From the NCBI GenBank assembly GCA_036365515.1, contig CM070877.1, positions 3,667,001 through 3,731,000 on the forward strand: DNA of 64,000 nucleotides, read 5' to 3'. Position numbers and translations under genes: made by a program. The stretch is from Torymus aiolomorphi. Its lineage: Eukaryota; Arthropoda; Insecta; Hymenoptera; Torymidae. A model generated the notes under the pieces. The model had not been told where the DNA came from. It did no database searches and saw only the letters and a list, made by a program, of their open reading frames with translations. This document shows positions 62,014 through 64,000 of the stretch, piece after piece (position 1 is the stretch's first letter; each line of letters begins with the position of its first letter).

Positions 62014-62865
62014 CTGAAAAAAAAAAGGATTTTAGAATAATGATAAACTTTTCCAATAAGCAAGTAGCATTTGCTCTTGAATGTTTACTTGTACAAGAAT
62101 GAATAGACTAAATAAAGTCACAAGTGAACTTCAATGGTTTATAAATATTCAAAATTAACTATATACACGGCATTTATCAACAATGACACTATACTTGTTT
62201 TCATTCCCTATCCCTATAACAAATGAAGAAACTGTGATTTACATGGCGTTATAACCTGCTCCGTTTGCTACTCACACGATTGATCAGCTACGGCGTAAGT
62301 ACGTGATGAATCCGCAAAATCAAGGAATACAACTGTTCATGGGTCTCGACTTGAGGGTAGTGCACACTTTCGAACTAAAAAGCAGCCGAAAAAAGGGGGA
62401 CGCGAGGAGAAAATAACGCGAGCTTGATCCGCGGAAAACCGTCTACACACTACACCCACACGGCTAGCGCGCGCTTTTTTAATCAATTGACGCGTATAGC
62501 GTATAGCGCGCCTTTTCTACGATTCGACGCTTTTGGGAACTTCAGGCGAGCGCGTATGAGTTTTATGTTCCAAGAAGCGCAAAACGCTTTCTTTTTTGGA
62601 AATCACGAATTACTACGGTATTCATAATTTGAATAAAGATTGTTTTTAAATTAATAGAATTATAATTGCATATATTGTTAACTTTTTAAATAGTCTTGTT
62701 TAATATTTAATATAATATTACCCTATAATTTGAATGATGCTGATGCTGAGAGTTGCCACGACCTCTCCTGGATACAAAGTGGAAGCTACAAATATGTAAA
62801 CATTTTCTTGTGGAACGGTGGAGTGGAAGTAGCCGCATTAGCGTTTTACAAATATAGTCTGTATA
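62014..62865. promoter_or_regulatory. Divergent promoter region of SLBP and GTF2H3
   Basis: The region holds the first UTR intron of SLBP and a CpG-rich block at about 62390-62570, which is probably the promoter. The GTF2H3 leader begins at about 62800. No TATA box is evident. Confidence 0.45.
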
Positions 62866-63936
62866 ATGGCAACTGGTAAGTTTTTTTCTGTATTAATAAT
62901 CAACGTGATATCTTATAGGATGTGATATTATGATACATATCCTATTACATTTTTAAACTTTGACTTGAGCATGCTTTTTAGTAACCTAATTAACCTATAA
63001 ACTACTCCATTTAACATTCAATTTCTTATGTTACCAATAGATCACTTGAATTATCAATTTATCAAAAAATATTATTAATGATTTATAATAATTATAATTA
63101 TAATTAATGTACCTCAATGGTCCACGGTTTGTGGTATCTATATATTTCCATATTAATATTAATAATGTTTATATGTAATTTATAATAAATATTTATAATC
63201 AATGATCACAAAAAGATTGTTTAAAAAAATCTATTGAAACAATAAGTTATTTTGAATAAAAATTTTATTAGAATAAATTAAGTTAAATCAATTAAATGAT
63301 TGGTACTAACATTGTTCAAAATGTTATATTATGTCAATTTTTCTTTTATTAGTTAAAAAATAGGATTATTTCAAATTTATTGATATTGAGGAGATTATTT
63401 TATTTCTATCCAATAAAAGTATATTCATGTAATTATTTTTTCTTACAGAAATTGAAAAAAGTTCAATTATTGTTATACTGGATGTGAATCCAACACAAAA
63501 GCTTATAAAACAAGTTATAACACAAGGTCTGGATGCAACGATTGTTTTTGCAAATGCACATTTGATGCAAACACCAAATAATCACCTAGCAATAATGGGT
63601 TGTCATAGTCATAAAGCCAAATTTCTTTATCCATTGGAAAAGATGCCAGAAGTGAGACAGTATGATGGACAATATGAAAAATTTACACAACTTGAACGAA
63701 TAGTTCGTCTGCAAATGCATAAAATGATTAGTGACATGCCTATAGAGAGAAAGGGTAATGAAGAAAGTCTAATTTCTGGTGCCTTGACAATGGCTTTATG
63801 TTATATAGCAAGGTTAGAAAGAGATAAGTTTGCTGGAGAAAAAATACATCCAAGAATTTTAGTTATTACTGCTAGTCATGATTCAGCAACCCAATATATG
63901 AGTTATATGAACGTGTTTTTCACTGCTCAAAAAATG
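62866..63936 (+). CDS. GTF2H3: General transcription factor IIH subunit 3 (p34/Tfb4), 5' part
   Basis: Exon 1 is only 10 nt (62866-62875, MAT plus one base) with donor GTAAGT; exon 2 is 63449-63936 and ends at a GTTTGT donor in phase 0. The gene continues beyond the window. The visible part is the von Willebrand A-like fold of the TFIIH core subunit that pairs with p44. Marks include VILDVNPT, HLMQTPNNHLAIMGCHS, FLYPLEK, SLISGALTMALCYIAR and PRILVITASHDS followed by QYMSYMNVFFTAQK. Works in RNA polymerase II initiation and nucleotide excision repair. The C-terminal zinc-binding region lies outside the window. Confidence 0.93.
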
Positions 63937-64000
63937 GTTTGTATGAATAATATTTTCAGTGCACGATTCTTAATACTTTGTATATAACATATTTTAAATT

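Noticed and set aside
1..64000. CRISPR arrays, prokaryotic operons, integrated viral genes or rRNA
   Set aside because: No spaced direct-repeat array, no capsid, polymerase or integrase-like ORF and no rRNA-like stretch was recognised. The window is a eukaryotic nuclear sequence.

Overview
This is a eukaryotic nuclear window from an insect, most likely a hymenopteran. It has AT-rich, intron-rich DNA with short CpG-rich islands, small secreted peptide genes with TATA promoters, and several conserved single-copy animal genes with GT-AG introns. I cannot name the species from the sequence. Nothing prokaryotic, viral or CRISPR-like was seen.

Left part (1-24 kb). Five paralogous two-exon genes for secreted six-cysteine mini-peptides form a cluster: about 463-2351 (+), 11900-12503 (-), 17500-17947 (-), 19035-21403 (+, broken) and 22411-23589 (+). 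Exon 1 (76 nt) encodes a near-identical signal peptide. Exon 2 encodes a 24-27 residue mature peptide with spacing C-x5-C-x2-C-x-C-x4-C-x-C. Intact members have a TATA-type box 96 nt (93 nt in the last gene) before the ATG and a kappaB-like decamer further upstream, several with GATA motifs nearby. That points to immune (Toll/IMD, Rel/GATA) control. The fourth copy has lost its TATA box, its splice donor and the reading frame of exon 2. The first copy's intron carries a fold-back element that itself holds a nested transposon, and paralogous introns preserve the empty site. Between genes lie CpG islands and fold-back elements, including three adjacent ones with TTAA junctions at 16.24-17.35 kb. 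The 2.4-11.9 kb and 23.7-28.7 kb stretches show no recognisable gene.

Middle part (28.7-56.2 kb, minus strand). One large gene encodes a SEC23IP-type DDHD phospholipase (PA-PLA1 family). Eleven exons join in phase to about 1382 codons. The polyQ/proline-rich N-terminal half is followed by WWE-like, GHSLG lipase and DDHD segments. Its first intron is about 18.3 kb and contains a complete opposite-strand gene (39.8-50.9 kb) for a type I membrane protein, which has a possible second promoter and first exon at 45.4-45.6 kb. Introns hold a palindromic 10-mer minisatellite, twin 84-bp hairpins and other fold-backs.

Right part (56.2-64 kb). Compact housekeeping genes follow: phosphoglycerate mutase (-), a PAAT/C10orf88-like gene (+), histone stem-loop binding protein SLBP (-), and the start of the TFIIH subunit GTF2H3 (+). 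They are paired divergently (PGAM/PAAT, SLBP/GTF2H3) or convergently (PAAT/SLBP). All coordinates come from reading ORFs, splice sites and phase by eye; no search or alignment was run.
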